Shown piece by piece: positions 34,451 to 42,655 of a DNA stretch of 64,000 nucleotides. A model generated the notes under the pieces. It was not told where the DNA came from. It made no database searches and saw only the letters and a program-made list of their open reading frames with translations. How positions within the stretch are numbered: the first letter of the stretch is position 1; every line of letters starts with the position of its first letter. A program made the translations under genes and the position numbers. This DNA comes from Paenibacillus sp. JDR-2 (GTDB lineage Bacteria > Bacillota > Bacilli > Paenibacillales > Paenibacillaceae), in NCBI RefSeq assembly GCF_000023585.1, contig NC_012914.1, positions 3,812,001-3,876,000 of the forward strand, read 5' to 3'.

Positions 34451-34936
34451 CTAGTCGCATTCAGCCGGCGCTTCGACCGTAGCGTCTTCGACGTTGATTT
34501 TCTCGGATACCGTATCGCGTACGATCGATATAACAAGCTGCAGCAAATAGTTGATGTCCGTTTGGCTTTGCTGGAACTCCGATACGATCGGAATACCGTC
34601 CAGCTCGTCCTGAAGAGTTTCCATTTCGCCTTCGATCTTCTTGACCATTTGCTCGTTTTTGAATGTTGTTTCGAATGCAACGACTTCTTTTTGCTTCTTC
34701 TTAATAAGCGAGATCAGCGATTGAATGCGATCATTGCCTTGAATCTGCTTCTCTGCACGGCGGTACTGCTGAACTTCCTCGGAAGTAAAGATAAGATCCG
34801 CCAGTTCCTTCGCCTTGTGCATAATATCTTCACGAACCAGAAAATCGCGGGTATTGAATTTCGGTACATTGCAACCATGTTCATGGTCATGGTCATGATG
34901 GTGGTGCGAATTAGCTGCAGTCTGTTGTTCGGACAT
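34451..34936 (-). CDS. ricA: RicA (YmcA) family regulator with a His-rich N-terminus
   Basis: Residues about 30-140 match YmcA/RicA of Bacillus (EELA-type helix, then the AEKQIQGNDRIQSLISLIKKKQKEV helix and IPIVSEFQQSQTDINYLLQLV). RicA joins RicF and RicT in a complex that carries [4Fe-4S] clusters and aids RNase Y-dependent mRNA processing and the sporulation, competence and biofilm decisions. An N-terminal extension, HHHHDHDHEHGC (11-22), is unlike the B. subtilis protein, and a cysteine (Cys160) is next to the C-terminus. It follows miaB as in B. subtilis. Confidence 0.9.
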   Translation of the reverse strand: MSEQQTAANSHHHHDHDHEHGCNVPKFNTRDFLVREDIMHKAKELADLIFTSEEVQQYRRAEKQIQGNDRIQSLISLIKKKQKEVVAFETTFKNEQMVKKIEGEMETLQDELDGIPIVSEFQQSQTDINYLLQLVISIVRDTVSEKINVEDATVEAPAECD

Positions 34937-34967
34937 CTATCATCTCTCCCACTAATTTGAGTCGCTT

Positions 34968-36545
34968 CTAGGATACGTTGCTGGCGGAATTCGCCAACGG
35001 TTCTGCTTTAATATACCATGTTTTTGCTTCCGTTACACGAACATGTATAAATTGTCCGATCCATTCTTTTGGACCCTCCAGATGCACCAGCTTATTCGTG
35101 CGCGTCCGGCCTGCCAATATATTCGGATTGTTCTTGCTCTCGCCTTCCACGAGCACTTCGACAATCTCGCCTTCCATCCGCTCATTGCCTCTCCGGCCAA
35201 GCTCGGCCATCAGCTCATTCAGCCGTTTCAGGCGTTTCTTCTTCAATTCCATCGGCACGTTGTCTTCCATACCGGCTGCAGGAGTTCCTTCGCGCGGCGA
35301 ATAGATGAAGGTATAGGCAAAATCAAAGCCAATCTGGCGAACCAAGGTCATCGTATCCTCGAACTGTTCGTCCGTCTCGCCCGGGAAGCCTACGATAATG
35401 TCCGTAGAGAGCGAGACATTGGGGATTGCCCGTTTGATTTTCGCTGCCAGCTCAAAAATTTGCTCCCGGGAATACTTCCGGCTCATCCGCTTCAGCACTT
35501 CCGTGCTGCCCGACTGAATCGGCAGGTGGATATGTTCAACCAGATTGCCGCCTTGTGCCAGCACCTCGATCAGGTGATCGTCGAAATCCCGCGGATGGCT
35601 TGTCGTAAAGCGGATACGCGGAATATCGATCTTTGAAATGTCATGCATCAAATCGCCAAAGCGATAAGAGATGTCTTCAAAATCTTTCCCGTAGGCGTTT
35701 ACATTTTGACCTAGCAATGTAATCTCTTTAAAGCCTTGACGGGCCAGCTCGCGCACCTCCGCTATAACATCCTCAGGCCGGCGGCTTCTCTCTTTACCCC
35801 GCGTATAAGGTACGATGCAATACGTGCAGAACTTGTCGCAGCCATACATGATGTTCACCCATGCCCGCATGCCGTCCCGTTTCTTCGGCATATTCTCGAT
35901 AATGTCGCCTTCCTTGGACCATACCTCAACAACCATTTCTTTGCTGAAGTACGCGTTTTGCAGAAGATGCGGCAGCCGGTGTATGTTATGCGTGCCAAAG
36001 ATCATATCCACAAAAGCATGCTTTTGCAGAATTTTGCCCACCACCGACTCTTCCTGCGACATACAGCCGCAGACGCCTAGCAGCAGCTCCGGCTTTTGCA
36101 GCTTCAGAGTTTTGAGATGTCCCAGCTCTCCGAACACCTTATCCTCGGCATTCTCGCGGATCGCGCAAGTATTCAGTAGAATGACATCCGCCTGAAGGCG
36201 GTCGTCGGTCCCCGTATAACCCATCTCTTCGAACATGCCCTTCATCACTTCCGTGTCATGCTCGTTCATTTGGCAGCCGTATGTTTGTATTAAGTAGAAT
36301 TTCCCTTTGCCGATGGTTTGCAGCTCTTCAGGAATCGAGAAATCATAATGGACCTCTATGTCTTCTTTACCGCGTTTTTTTTCGTCTTTATAGTTCGGAG
36401 TGGAGTTGATCTGTACGTTCCTGCCTTTAATGCGGTAGGTCGTTACCCCGTCTTCCTCGCTAAGCACCTTAGCATCCGAGAAGTCAAAGTATTTGGAATA
36501 GTCTTTAACCTTGTCGGATTCAGCTGCATTGTTCCCCTTTGACAT
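34968..36545 (-). CDS. miaB: tRNA-2-methylthio-N6-isopentenyladenosine-37 methylthiotransferase MiaB
   Basis: This 525-residue radical-SAM enzyme has a non-catalytic N-terminal extension of about 80 residues, as in Bacillus MiaB. A UPF0004 domain follows with [20 protein letters not shown] and GVCGCMSQ cysteines. The radical-SAM motif [17 protein letters not shown] carries the second cluster, and a TRAM domain lies at the C-terminus (about 455-520). It inserts a methylthio group at position 2 of i6A37. ATG 36545 follows GAGGGAAGTG. Confidence 0.97.
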   Translation of the reverse strand: MSKGNNAAESDKVKDYSKYFDFSDAKVLSEEDGVTTYRIKGRNVQINSTPNYKDEKKRGKEDIEVHYDFSIPEELQTIGKGKFYLIQTYGCQMNEHDTEVMKGMFEEMGYTGTDDRLQADVILLNTCAIRENAEDKVFGELGHLKTLKLQKPELLLGVCGCMSQEESVVGKILQKHAFVDMIFGTHNIHRLPHLLQNAYFSKEMVVEVWSKEGDIIENMPKKRDGMRAWVNIMYGCDKFCTYCIVPYTRGKERSRRPEDVIAEVRELARQGFKEITLLGQNVNAYGKDFEDISYRFGDLMHDISKIDIPRIRFTTSHPRDFDDHLIEVLAQGGNLVEHIHLPIQSGSTEVLKRMSRKYSREQIFELAAKIKRAIPNVSLSTDIIVGFPGETDEQFEDTMTLVRQIGFDFAYTFIYSPREGTPAAGMEDNVPMELKKKRLKRLNELMAELGRRGNERMEGEIVEVLVEGESKNNPNILAGRTRTNKLVHLEGPKEWIGQFIHVRVTEAKTWYIKAEPLANSASNVS

Positions 36546-36705
36546 GGTTGTTCACACTTCCCTCTACATGAAATATTGCGGTTTGCTCTTTTTATTAATG
36601 ATACCTTTGCCCAATAAAAAATTATAGCACAACTATAGCAAGGATATCCATTTGATGCAGACAGCACAAGGTGAAACGGCTATCGCCGTCCTTACGCTTA
36701 GAATT

Positions 36706-36745
36706 TAAAAAAGGCCGACAAACGGTACGGGACCGCTTGTCAGCC
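36706..36745 (-). terminator. Terminator after pduL
   Basis: GGCCGACAAACGGT (36713-36726) pairs with ACCGCTTGTCAGCC (36732-36745), followed by TTTTTT on the minus strand. Confidence 0.9.
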
Positions 36746-36770
36746 TTTTAAAAATGCTTATGATAAGCTG

Positions 36771-37346
36771 CTATTCGATGATTTCAGCCGTGTCTCCATT
36801 TTTGATGCCTGCCGCATTTGCTTCATCCGTATCAATATGCATATCCAGCGCAAAATCAGGTGATACGCGGGCAATAACCTGCTCGAATACAACTCCGCGC
36901 TCGCCTTGGAAGCGAACCTTCAGGTGCTGCTTGTCGGCAATGCCCCATTTTTCTGCATCGCTTGTATGGAAATGAATGTGGCGGGCGGCTACAATAACGC
37001 CTTCCTCAATCGTAACTTCGCCTGCTGGACCTTTGAGCGTGATGCCAGCAGATCCTTGAATATTGCCGGATTCTCTGACGGGCGGGTTAATGCCCAGGGC
37101 AAAAGCGTCCGTACGCGATACTTCCAGCTGGGTTGCTTTGCGTACCGGACCCAGAATTCTTACTTTCGGGAAAGAGCCTTTTGGACCGATAACGGCAACC
37201 GTCTCGTTTGCCGCGTATTGCCCCGGTTGGGACAAAGCTTTTGCTTCCGTAAGTTCGCTGCCTTTTCCAAATAATATAGCGACATGCTCCGCAGAGAGGT
37301 GAATATGTCTTGCCGATACGCCTACGGGCACCAATTTTTGTTCCAT
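36771..37346 (-). CDS. pduL: PduL-type phosphate acyltransferase
   Basis: The 191-residue protein has the two PduL metal-binding patches SARHIHLS (12-19) and AARHIHFH (about 120-127). It swaps CoA for phosphate on acetyl- or propanoyl-CoA. It has no N-terminal microcompartment-targeting helix and no shell genes nearby, so it is probably a housekeeping phosphotransacetylase alternative to Pta. It lies between korB and miaB with its own terminator. The 225 bp between it and miaB hold only that terminator. Confidence 0.93.
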   Translation of the reverse strand: MEQKLVPVGVSARHIHLSAEHVAILFGKGSELTEAKALSQPGQYAANETVAVIGPKGSFPKVRILGPVRKATQLEVSRTDAFALGINPPVRESGNIQGSAGITLKGPAGEVTIEEGVIVAARHIHFHTSDAEKWGIADKQHLKVRFQGERGVVFEQVIARVSPDFALDMHIDTDEANAAGIKNGDTAEIIE

Positions 37347-37477
37347 ATGTTTCTACTCCTTTGTGTCTATGTATGGTAGCAAGCGTAAACGGCTGCGCCG
37401 TCCTTAAGAGGGGCAGCATACGTTTCGCGAATGAAATATAAGCACAGTATAGAAAAAACTATACTTCCTTATACTTT

Positions 37478-37518
37478 GTAAAAAAAAGCATACGGCAGTT
37501 GATAAAAATGCCGTATGC
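37478..37518 (-). terminator. Terminator after korB
   Basis: GCATACGGCA (37488-37497) pairs with TGCCGTATGC (37509-37518), followed by eight T residues on the minus strand. Confidence 0.92.
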
Positions 37519-37529
37519 CCATCATACAC

Positions 37530-38396
37530 TTATTTAAATTCGGCTACAAGCTTATTGAACTGTTCTTCCGACAAGGAAAGTTCCTGCTTCGCAAGAGCAT
37601 CCGCGCCAAAGCCGCTGATCATGTCCTCGTACGATTTGCGCTGCGTGTTTTGATAGATCAGACCCGTCAGCATGCCCTCGGTTTCCATGATTTTGTTCAT
37701 CGCCATAATACGGTTCGAAGGATCGTAATCCGGGAATTGCTCCAGGTTCACGATGTTTTGTTTGAACCAGTCGTAAGTGTTGATTTTATTGAAGGTAACG
37801 CATGGGCTGAACACGTTGATCAGAGAGAAGCCCTCATGCTTTATACCCGCTTCGATCAGAGCCGTCAGCTGCTTCAAATCGCTCGAGAACGATTGGGCAA
37901 CAAACGTAGCGCCTGCCGACATTGCAATCTCGAGCGGCGACAATGTTGATTCGATCGATCCTTCAGGCGTCGACTTCGTTTTGAAGCCTTCCGCGCTGCG
38001 GGGCGATGTTTGGCCTTTGGTCAGACCATAGATCTGGTTATCCATGACGATATACGTAATGTTCAGGTTTCGGCGGATGGCATGGACGGTATGGCCCATC
38101 CCGATTGCAAAGCCGTCGCCGTCGCCGCCCGATGCGATAACGGTCAGCTCGCGGTTGGCAAGCTTAACGCCTTGCGCGATTGGCAATGCGCGGCCATGAA
38201 TCCCGTGAAGACCGTAAGCGTTGATATAACCGGAAATACGTCCGGAACAACCGATACCCGAAATCACCGCAAGTTCTTCCGGTTCAAGACCCACGTTAGC
38301 TGCTGCGCGCTGAATAGCGGCTTGGATGGAGAAGTCTCCGCAGCCCGGGCACCAGTTCGGCTTCACATTATTTCGAAATTCTTTAAATGTTGCCAT
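37530..38396 (-). CDS. korB: 2-oxoacid:ferredoxin oxidoreductase, beta subunit
   Basis: The 288-residue thiamine pyrophosphate subunit has CPGCGD (Cys16, Cys19), the TPP/Mg motif GGDGDGFAIGMGH and a downstream DNQIYGLTKGQTSP. It oxidises 2-oxoglutarate or another 2-oxoacid with ferredoxin, together with the subunit encoded upstream. ATG 38396 lies 2 bp after the korA stop with AAGGAG inside the end of korA; an in-frame codon at 38417 is within korA. Confidence 0.94.
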   Translation of the reverse strand: MATFKEFRNNVKPNWCPGCGDFSIQAAIQRAAANVGLEPEELAVISGIGCSGRISGYINAYGLHGIHGRALPIAQGVKLANRELTVIASGGDGDGFAIGMGHTVHAIRRNLNITYIVMDNQIYGLTKGQTSPRSAEGFKTKSTPEGSIESTLSPLEIAMSAGATFVAQSFSSDLKQLTALIEAGIKHEGFSLINVFSPCVTFNKINTYDWFKQNIVNLEQFPDYDPSNRIMAMNKIMETEGMLTGLIYQNTQRKSYEDMISGFGADALAKQELSLSEEQFNKLVAEFK

Positions 38397-38398
38397 GA

Positions 38399-40132
38399 TT
38401 AGTCCAACTCCTTGCACGCTTTATAAACTTCGGATGGCAGGAACGGATTACCGTCATATTTCAGCAGGTTGCGGATTTTCTCCGCGAAGCCTGCATGCAT
38501 CTTAATTTGGCCGGCGAGCTGTGCGGTTGCGTTGTTCTCGATAACAACCACTTTCTTCGCTTGCTGCAGGTGAGGAATCAGTTGCTCCGTTGGGAACGGG
38601 TGAATTTGACGGATCGTAATATGATTCGAAGTAATTCCGTCGTTAGCCAGCCATTCGCGGGCTTGATCGATCGTTCCTCCTGTGGAACCCATGCCGATAA
38701 TCAGAAGATCCGGAGTATCGGTAGGCGCATCGATGCGAAGACCGTCTCGAATTTGCAAGCCGTTCAGCTTGTTCAGACGTTTATCCATCATATTCAGACG
38801 GTTAACCGCGCTTTCGGAAGGACGGCCCGTTTCGTCATGCTCAACCCCGGTTACGTGGTGGATACCGTTCTTAGCGCCAGGCAATACGCGCGGCGATACG
38901 CCGTCCTCCGTCAATTCGTAACGCTTGAACAGCTGTTGGGCTTCCAGTTCCGGCGCCTCCTGAAGGAGCTTGCCGCGGTTGATTTGAATCGATTGGAAAT
39001 CAAACGGCTCGCAGGACTGCTTGCCGAGCGACAGCTGAAGGTCGGTCATCACGATAACCGGCACTTGATATTGCTCAGCCAGGTTGAAAGCTTCGATCAT
39101 ATCATAGAAGCAGTCTTCGATAGACGCCGGAGCGATAACGATCTTCGGAATCTCTCCGTGAGTGCCGTAGACCATTGCGTTAAGATCGGATTGCTCCTGT
39201 TTGGTAGGAAGACCCGTCGAAGGGCCTCCACGCTGCGTATCCACGATAACAAGCGGAGTTTCCGTCATGCCGGCAAGGCCAATGGCCTCCATCATCAGAG
39301 ACAGACCTGGGCCTGCGGAAGCCGTCATCGTCCGTACGCCCGCATAGTTGGCGCCAATCGCCATCGTAACCGCTGCGATTTCGTCCTCCGTCTGAACGAC
39401 GGTACCGCCAAGCGCCGGCAGCTTCTTGATCAGGTATTCCATGATTTCGGATGCCGGTGTAATCGGATATGCGGACATCAGACGGCAGCCTGCAGCTAGA
39501 CTGCCGAGGCCAATCGCTTCATTGCCGATCATAAACAGCTTCTGACGGCCGTCTGCTTCATCCAGCTTGAACTCGTTAAGCGGTCCGCCCGCTTGCTCCA
39601 ACACGAACTCGGCGCCGCGTTTAACCGCTTCGATATTTTTCTCGACGACTGCCGCGCCTTTGCGTCCGAACTCTTCTTCTACCGCTTTATTAAATACCTC
39701 AAGAGGCAAACCAAGCAAAGCCCAGGATGCGCCTGAAGCAACCATGTTCTTCATCAGGGAAGTACCAAGCTCTTCCGCCATTGCCGTAATCGGAACAGCG
39801 AACAGTCGTGCATCGATTCCTTCCGGTACAACGGGATTAAACTTCGCATCTGCCACGATAACGCCGCCGCTGCGAAGCTCTTTTGCATTCAAATCTATGC
39901 TTTCTTGGTCGAACGCCACGAGGATGTCCAGATCATCGGAGATCGCCCGGATCGGGTATGTGCTGATTCGAATTTTATTATTTGTATGTCCGCCCTTGAT
40001 CCGAGACGAGAAATGACGATATCCGTATAAGTAATACCCAAGCCGGTTAAGCGCCGTGGAAAAAATACGGTCCGTACTTTCGACGCCTTCCCCTTGTTGC
40101 CCTCCGATCTTCCAAGACAATTGACTAATCAA
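38399..40132 (-). CDS. korA: 2-oxoacid:acceptor oxidoreductase, fused gamma-alpha subunit
   Basis: The protein of about 577 residues fuses a gamma domain (GGQQGEGVESTDRIFSTAL; HFSSRIKGGHTNNKIRIS) and an alpha/pyrimidine-binding domain (YPITPASEIMEYL; TASAGPGLSLMMEAIGLAG). With korB it should convert a 2-oxoacid and CoA to acyl-CoA and CO2, giving reduced ferredoxin. The start is inferred as TTG 40132, 9 nt after GAGGAG; the ATG at 40141 abuts that ribosome site. Substrate specificity is not visible in the sequence. Confidence 0.94.
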   Translation of the reverse strand: MISQLSWKIGGQQGEGVESTDRIFSTALNRLGYYLYGYRHFSSRIKGGHTNNKIRISTYPIRAISDDLDILVAFDQESIDLNAKELRSGGVIVADAKFNPVVPEGIDARLFAVPITAMAEELGTSLMKNMVASGASWALLGLPLEVFNKAVEEEFGRKGAAVVEKNIEAVKRGAEFVLEQAGGPLNEFKLDEADGRQKLFMIGNEAIGLGSLAAGCRLMSAYPITPASEIMEYLIKKLPALGGTVVQTEDEIAAVTMAIGANYAGVRTMTASAGPGLSLMMEAIGLAGMTETPLVIVDTQRGGPSTGLPTKQEQSDLNAMVYGTHGEIPKIVIAPASIEDCFYDMIEAFNLAEQYQVPVIVMTDLQLSLGKQSCEPFDFQSIQINRGKLLQEAPELEAQQLFKRYELTEDGVSPRVLPGAKNGIHHVTGVEHDETGRPSESAVNRLNMMDKRLNKLNGLQIRDGLRIDAPTDTPDLLIIGMGSTGGTIDQAREWLANDGITSNHITIRQIHPFPTEQLIPHLQQAKKVVVIENNATAQLAGQIKMHAGFAEKIRNLLKYDGNPFLPSEVYKACKELD

Positions 40133-40197
40133 AACGCCCATCTCCTCTTTTTGATGGCTTAAGCCGCGTACATTACTAAGGCAATATCCAACAATAA

Positions 40198-40226
40198 TTT
40201 ATATAATGAATGAACAGTCAAACCAA
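40198..40226 (-). promoter_or_regulatory. Putative sigma-A promoter of korAB
   Basis: TTGGTT (40221-40226), a 17-bp spacer and TATAAA (40198-40203) lie about 65 bp before korA. Confidence 0.5.
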
Positions 40227-40256
40227 GTGTAAAGGTGCGGTTTGAAAATTGCAAGA

Positions 40257-40270
40257 TGTAAACGTTTAAT
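40257..40270. promoter_or_regulatory. cre-like (CcpA) site upstream of korAB
   Basis: On the minus strand ATTAAACGTTTACA fits the cre consensus TGWAANCGNTNWCA with two mismatches in the left arm and a perfect right arm. It lies about 35 bp upstream of the presumed -35 region. Confidence 0.35.
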
Positions 40271-40273
40271 GAA

Positions 40274-40288
40274 TGATAATCATTTTCG
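40274..40288. promoter_or_regulatory. Fur/PerR-like box upstream of korAB
   Basis: TGATAATCATTTTCG resembles the 7-1-7 box TGATAATNATTATCA with two differences. It is adjacent to the cre-like site, 142 bp upstream of korA. Confidence 0.4.
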
Positions 40289-40329
40289 ATTGTTTATATA
40301 CCGTATTCAGATCTGTTGCGGGTCGCTTG

Positions 40330-41274
40330 CTACTCCGGCAGATTTTCGTTCAAAAATGAAAGCGCATTACCCGACAAAAACCGCTTGGTCTGCTCTTCCG
40401 AGTAGTTTTTGAGCAGCGCTTCGCGCAGCCTGTACACTTCTCCGGGATGAGTCAGCCCGTTCACATATTTGTCGATTCCGTCAAAGTCGGAACCAAGCAT
40501 AATATGCTGCTCACCGCCAAGCCCGCCGATATGATCGATGTGCCGTAACACATTGTCAACCGATACCTGCTCCCCTTCCGCTACAAACCAAGGCACGTAA
40601 GTAATGCCGATGAGACCCTGCAGCGCAATAATAGCCTTTATCTGGTCATCCGTCAGGTTGCGCGGATGATTGAGAATCGCTTTTGCATTGGAATGGGAGG
40701 CAATAATCGTTCTCGCAGCCAGATCCGCAACATCCCAAAATGCTTTTTCCGACAAGTGAGATACATCCACAAGTATACCCAGTTTGTCGCATTCGGCGAC
40801 AAACTCATTCCCCTTGGCTGTCAGACCGCCTCCACGGGGCTCCATAACGCCGTCTGCGGCCCAGTTCGCATGGTTCCAGGTCAATCCTGCCGCACGCACG
40901 CCAAGGCGGTGTAGGAGCCTTAGAATCGGTATGCTGCCTTGCAGACCATCCACGCCTTCCAGCGAGAGCAAAGCGCCAATCTTGCCGGCAGCGAGGCTTT
41001 CTTTCAGATCGGATTGATTGCGGATCAATTTCATATCCGGACAAGCCAGCACTTTCTCGTAGAAATGGTCAATACATTCTAGTATAGGCTCGATAGCACC
41101 GTTCAGTTTCTCCGGTATGTATACCGCAAAGGTTTGAAGGACGGCACCCGATTCCTTTAACCGTTCATACGTTACATCCAGCAAACCGGGTTCACTTTCT
41201 TGAAAAGTGAGATTCGGATGCACAAGCAGCTTGCTTAATACATCGCAGTGAAAATCCGCTATGCCAAAGGACAC
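40330..41274 (-). CDS. Membrane dipeptidase family (M19) protein
   Basis: The 314-residue protein matches the M19 (renal dipeptidase) family. The first zinc-binding motif FHCDVLSK is near residues 8-15, SLEGVDG near 103-109, DVSHLSEKAFWDV near 168-180 and ASHSNAK near 191-197. It likely hydrolyses dipeptides with two zinc ions. The start is GTG 41274 behind GAGAGGTGATCGATT. No signal peptide is seen, so it is probably cytosolic in spite of the family name. Confidence 0.93.
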   Translation of the reverse strand: MSFGIADFHCDVLSKLLVHPNLTFQESEPGLLDVTYERLKESGAVLQTFAVYIPEKLNGAIEPILECIDHFYEKVLACPDMKLIRNQSDLKESLAAGKIGALLSLEGVDGLQGSIPILRLLHRLGVRAAGLTWNHANWAADGVMEPRGGGLTAKGNEFVAECDKLGILVDVSHLSEKAFWDVADLAARTIIASHSNAKAILNHPRNLTDDQIKAIIALQGLIGITYVPWFVAEGEQVSVDNVLRHIDHIGGLGGEQHIMLGSDFDGIDKYVNGLTHPGEVYRLREALLKNYSEEQTKRFLSGNALSFLNENLPE

Positions 41275-41313
41275 AATCGATCACCTCTCCGCTTACTCCG
41301 TCAGCTTCAACAA

Positions 41314-41345
41314 AGCAAAAAACCTGTCTACTTCGTAAACAGGTT
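41314..41345 (-). terminator. Terminator after spoVS
   Basis: AACCTGTCTAC (41321-41331) pairs with GTAAACAGGTT (41335-41345), with TTTTTTG following on the minus strand. Confidence 0.85.
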
Positions 41346-41383
41346 TCAATACCCAGTACAATCCAGCCTTGTTTGGTTAGATA

Positions 41384-41644
41384 TTACCTAGGCTCAACAA
41401 TCAGTTTTATCGCTGTTCGGTCTTCTCCATCAATGACAATGTCAGTAAATGCCGGTACACAAATCAAATCCACCCCGCTCGGAGCTACGAATCCGCGAGC
41501 AATTGCCACTGCCTTGATCGCTTGATTGAGTGCACCCGCCCCGATGGCTTGCAATTCAGCGGCGCCGCGCTCACGCAAAACTCCGGCTAGCGCACCTGCA
41601 ACGGAATTTGGATTGGACTTTGCTGAAACTTTTAATACTTCCAT
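41384..41644 (-). CDS. spoVS: Stage V sporulation protein S
   Basis: The 86 residues match SpoVS from MEVLKVSAKSNPNSVAGALAG to the end; the Alba-like protein is among the most conserved sporulation proteins. It affects coat assembly and cortex formation and interacts with septation. ATG 41644 follows GAGGAGGTCC. A sigma-H-type promoter precedes it. Its place after ymdB matches B. subtilis. Confidence 0.98.
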   Translation of the reverse strand: MEVLKVSAKSNPNSVAGALAGVLRERGAAELQAIGAGALNQAIKAVAIARGFVAPSGVDLICVPAFTDIVIDGEDRTAIKLIVEPR

Positions 41645-41694
41645 GAAAAAGGACCTCCTCGGGAATGATGGATGGATTCCACTATTTAGATAGT

Positions 41695-41721
41695 ATTCGA
41701 GAGAGGTTAAAAAATTCCTGC
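41695..41721 (-). promoter_or_regulatory. Sigma-H-type promoter of spoVS
   Basis: GCAGGAATT (41713-41721) fits the -35 consensus RnAGGAwWW completely. After 11 bp, CTCGAAT (41695-41701) fits RnnGAAT except for the first base. The start would be about 45 bp upstream of the spoVS ATG. B. subtilis spoVS is likewise sigma-H dependent. Confidence 0.75.
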
Positions 41722-41783
41722 TATCGCCGCAATAACTTTCATATCAATTCTGAATTGGCTAAACTTTTAGAATATTCATATAA

Positions 41784-42581
41784 CTACCGCATGAGCAGCC
41801 AGTCGTCCTCGGTTAGGCGAATTTTCTGAATTTTGGTCGCTTGGCCCGTTGCATCGTCAATCTGAACGGATACCGCATGCAAATGCCAATCGCCTTCATC
41901 CACTACGAAACGTGTTGGCAGCTGGGTCAAGAACTTGTGCAGAACAGCGTTGCGTTCCATTCCGAGCACGCCATCGCGAGGCCCTGTCATGCCTACATCC
42001 GTTAAATAAGCTGTACCGCCCGGCAGGACCCGGTCGTCGTTGGTTTGCACATGCGTATGCGTACCCACGACGATTGACGCCTGACCAGCCAAATGCCAGC
42101 CCATCGCAATTTTCTCGGAGGTCGCTTCCGCATGGAAATCAACCAGAATGTTTTTCGTATTCTCTTTCGCTTGCGCAACCAGCTCTTCCGCTTTCCGGAA
42201 CGGGCAGTCAATCGGAGGCAGGAATGTCCGTCCTTGCAAATTAATAATCGCCAGCTGTTTGCCATTGGCTTTAATTAACGCGTGACCTTGACCTGGAGTG
42301 CCTTCCGGGAAGTTGGCTGGACGCACCATGCGCGGCTCTTCGTCGATCCATTCGAAGATATCCTTATTGTCCCAAGTATGATTACCCATTGTAATGCCGT
42401 GAACGCCCCATTCAAAAAACTCGCGGGCAATAGTCTGTGTAATGCCGCGTCCTGCTGCAGCATTCTCGCCGTTTACGATAATAATATGCGGATTGTATTT
42501 GCTCTTCAGTGCCGGCAGCACCTGTTTTAACGCTTTACGTCCTACGCTGCCTACGATATCGCCAATAAATAATACGTTCAC
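41784..42581 (-). CDS. ymdB: YmdB family metallophosphoesterase
   Basis: The 265-residue protein has the two-metal phosphodiesterase motifs GDIVGSVGR (7-15), NGENAAAGRGIT (38-49), GNHTWDN (67-73), VDFHAEATSEK and GTHTHVQT. It hydrolyses cyclic nucleotides in vitro and affects biofilm and motility decisions in Bacillus. The start is GTG 42581 behind AAAGGAGTGGCAGA. It follows rny as in B. subtilis. Confidence 0.96.
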   Translation of the reverse strand: MNVLFIGDIVGSVGRKALKQVLPALKSKYNPHIIIVNGENAAAGRGITQTIAREFFEWGVHGITMGNHTWDNKDIFEWIDEEPRMVRPANFPEGTPGQGHALIKANGKQLAIINLQGRTFLPPIDCPFRKAEELVAQAKENTKNILVDFHAEATSEKIAMGWHLAGQASIVVGTHTHVQTNDDRVLPGGTAYLTDVGMTGPRDGVLGMERNAVLHKFLTQLPTRFVVDEGDWHLHAVSVQIDDATGQATKIQKIRLTEDDWLLMR

Positions 42582-42601
42582 TCTGCCACTCCTTTAGTAT
42601 G

Positions 42602-42630
42602 CAAAAAAAGTGGCTGACAAGCAGCCACTT
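42602..42630 (-). terminator. Terminator after rny
   Basis: AGTGGCTG (42609-42616) pairs with CAGCCACT (42622-42629), followed by a T run on the minus strand. It lies between rny and ymdB, so the two may be partly uncoupled. Confidence 0.85.
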
Positions 42631-42655
42631 TTCGTTCTTGCTATTTGCTTGTGAT

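Noticed and set aside
36771..37346. Bacterial microcompartment locus around pduL
   Set aside because: No shell-protein genes or signature diol/ethanolamine enzymes nearby, and PduL has no targeting extension.
38495..39499. 334-codon plus-strand frame opposite korA
   Set aside because: Antisense to a clear oxidoreductase gene; Arg/His-rich with no domain.
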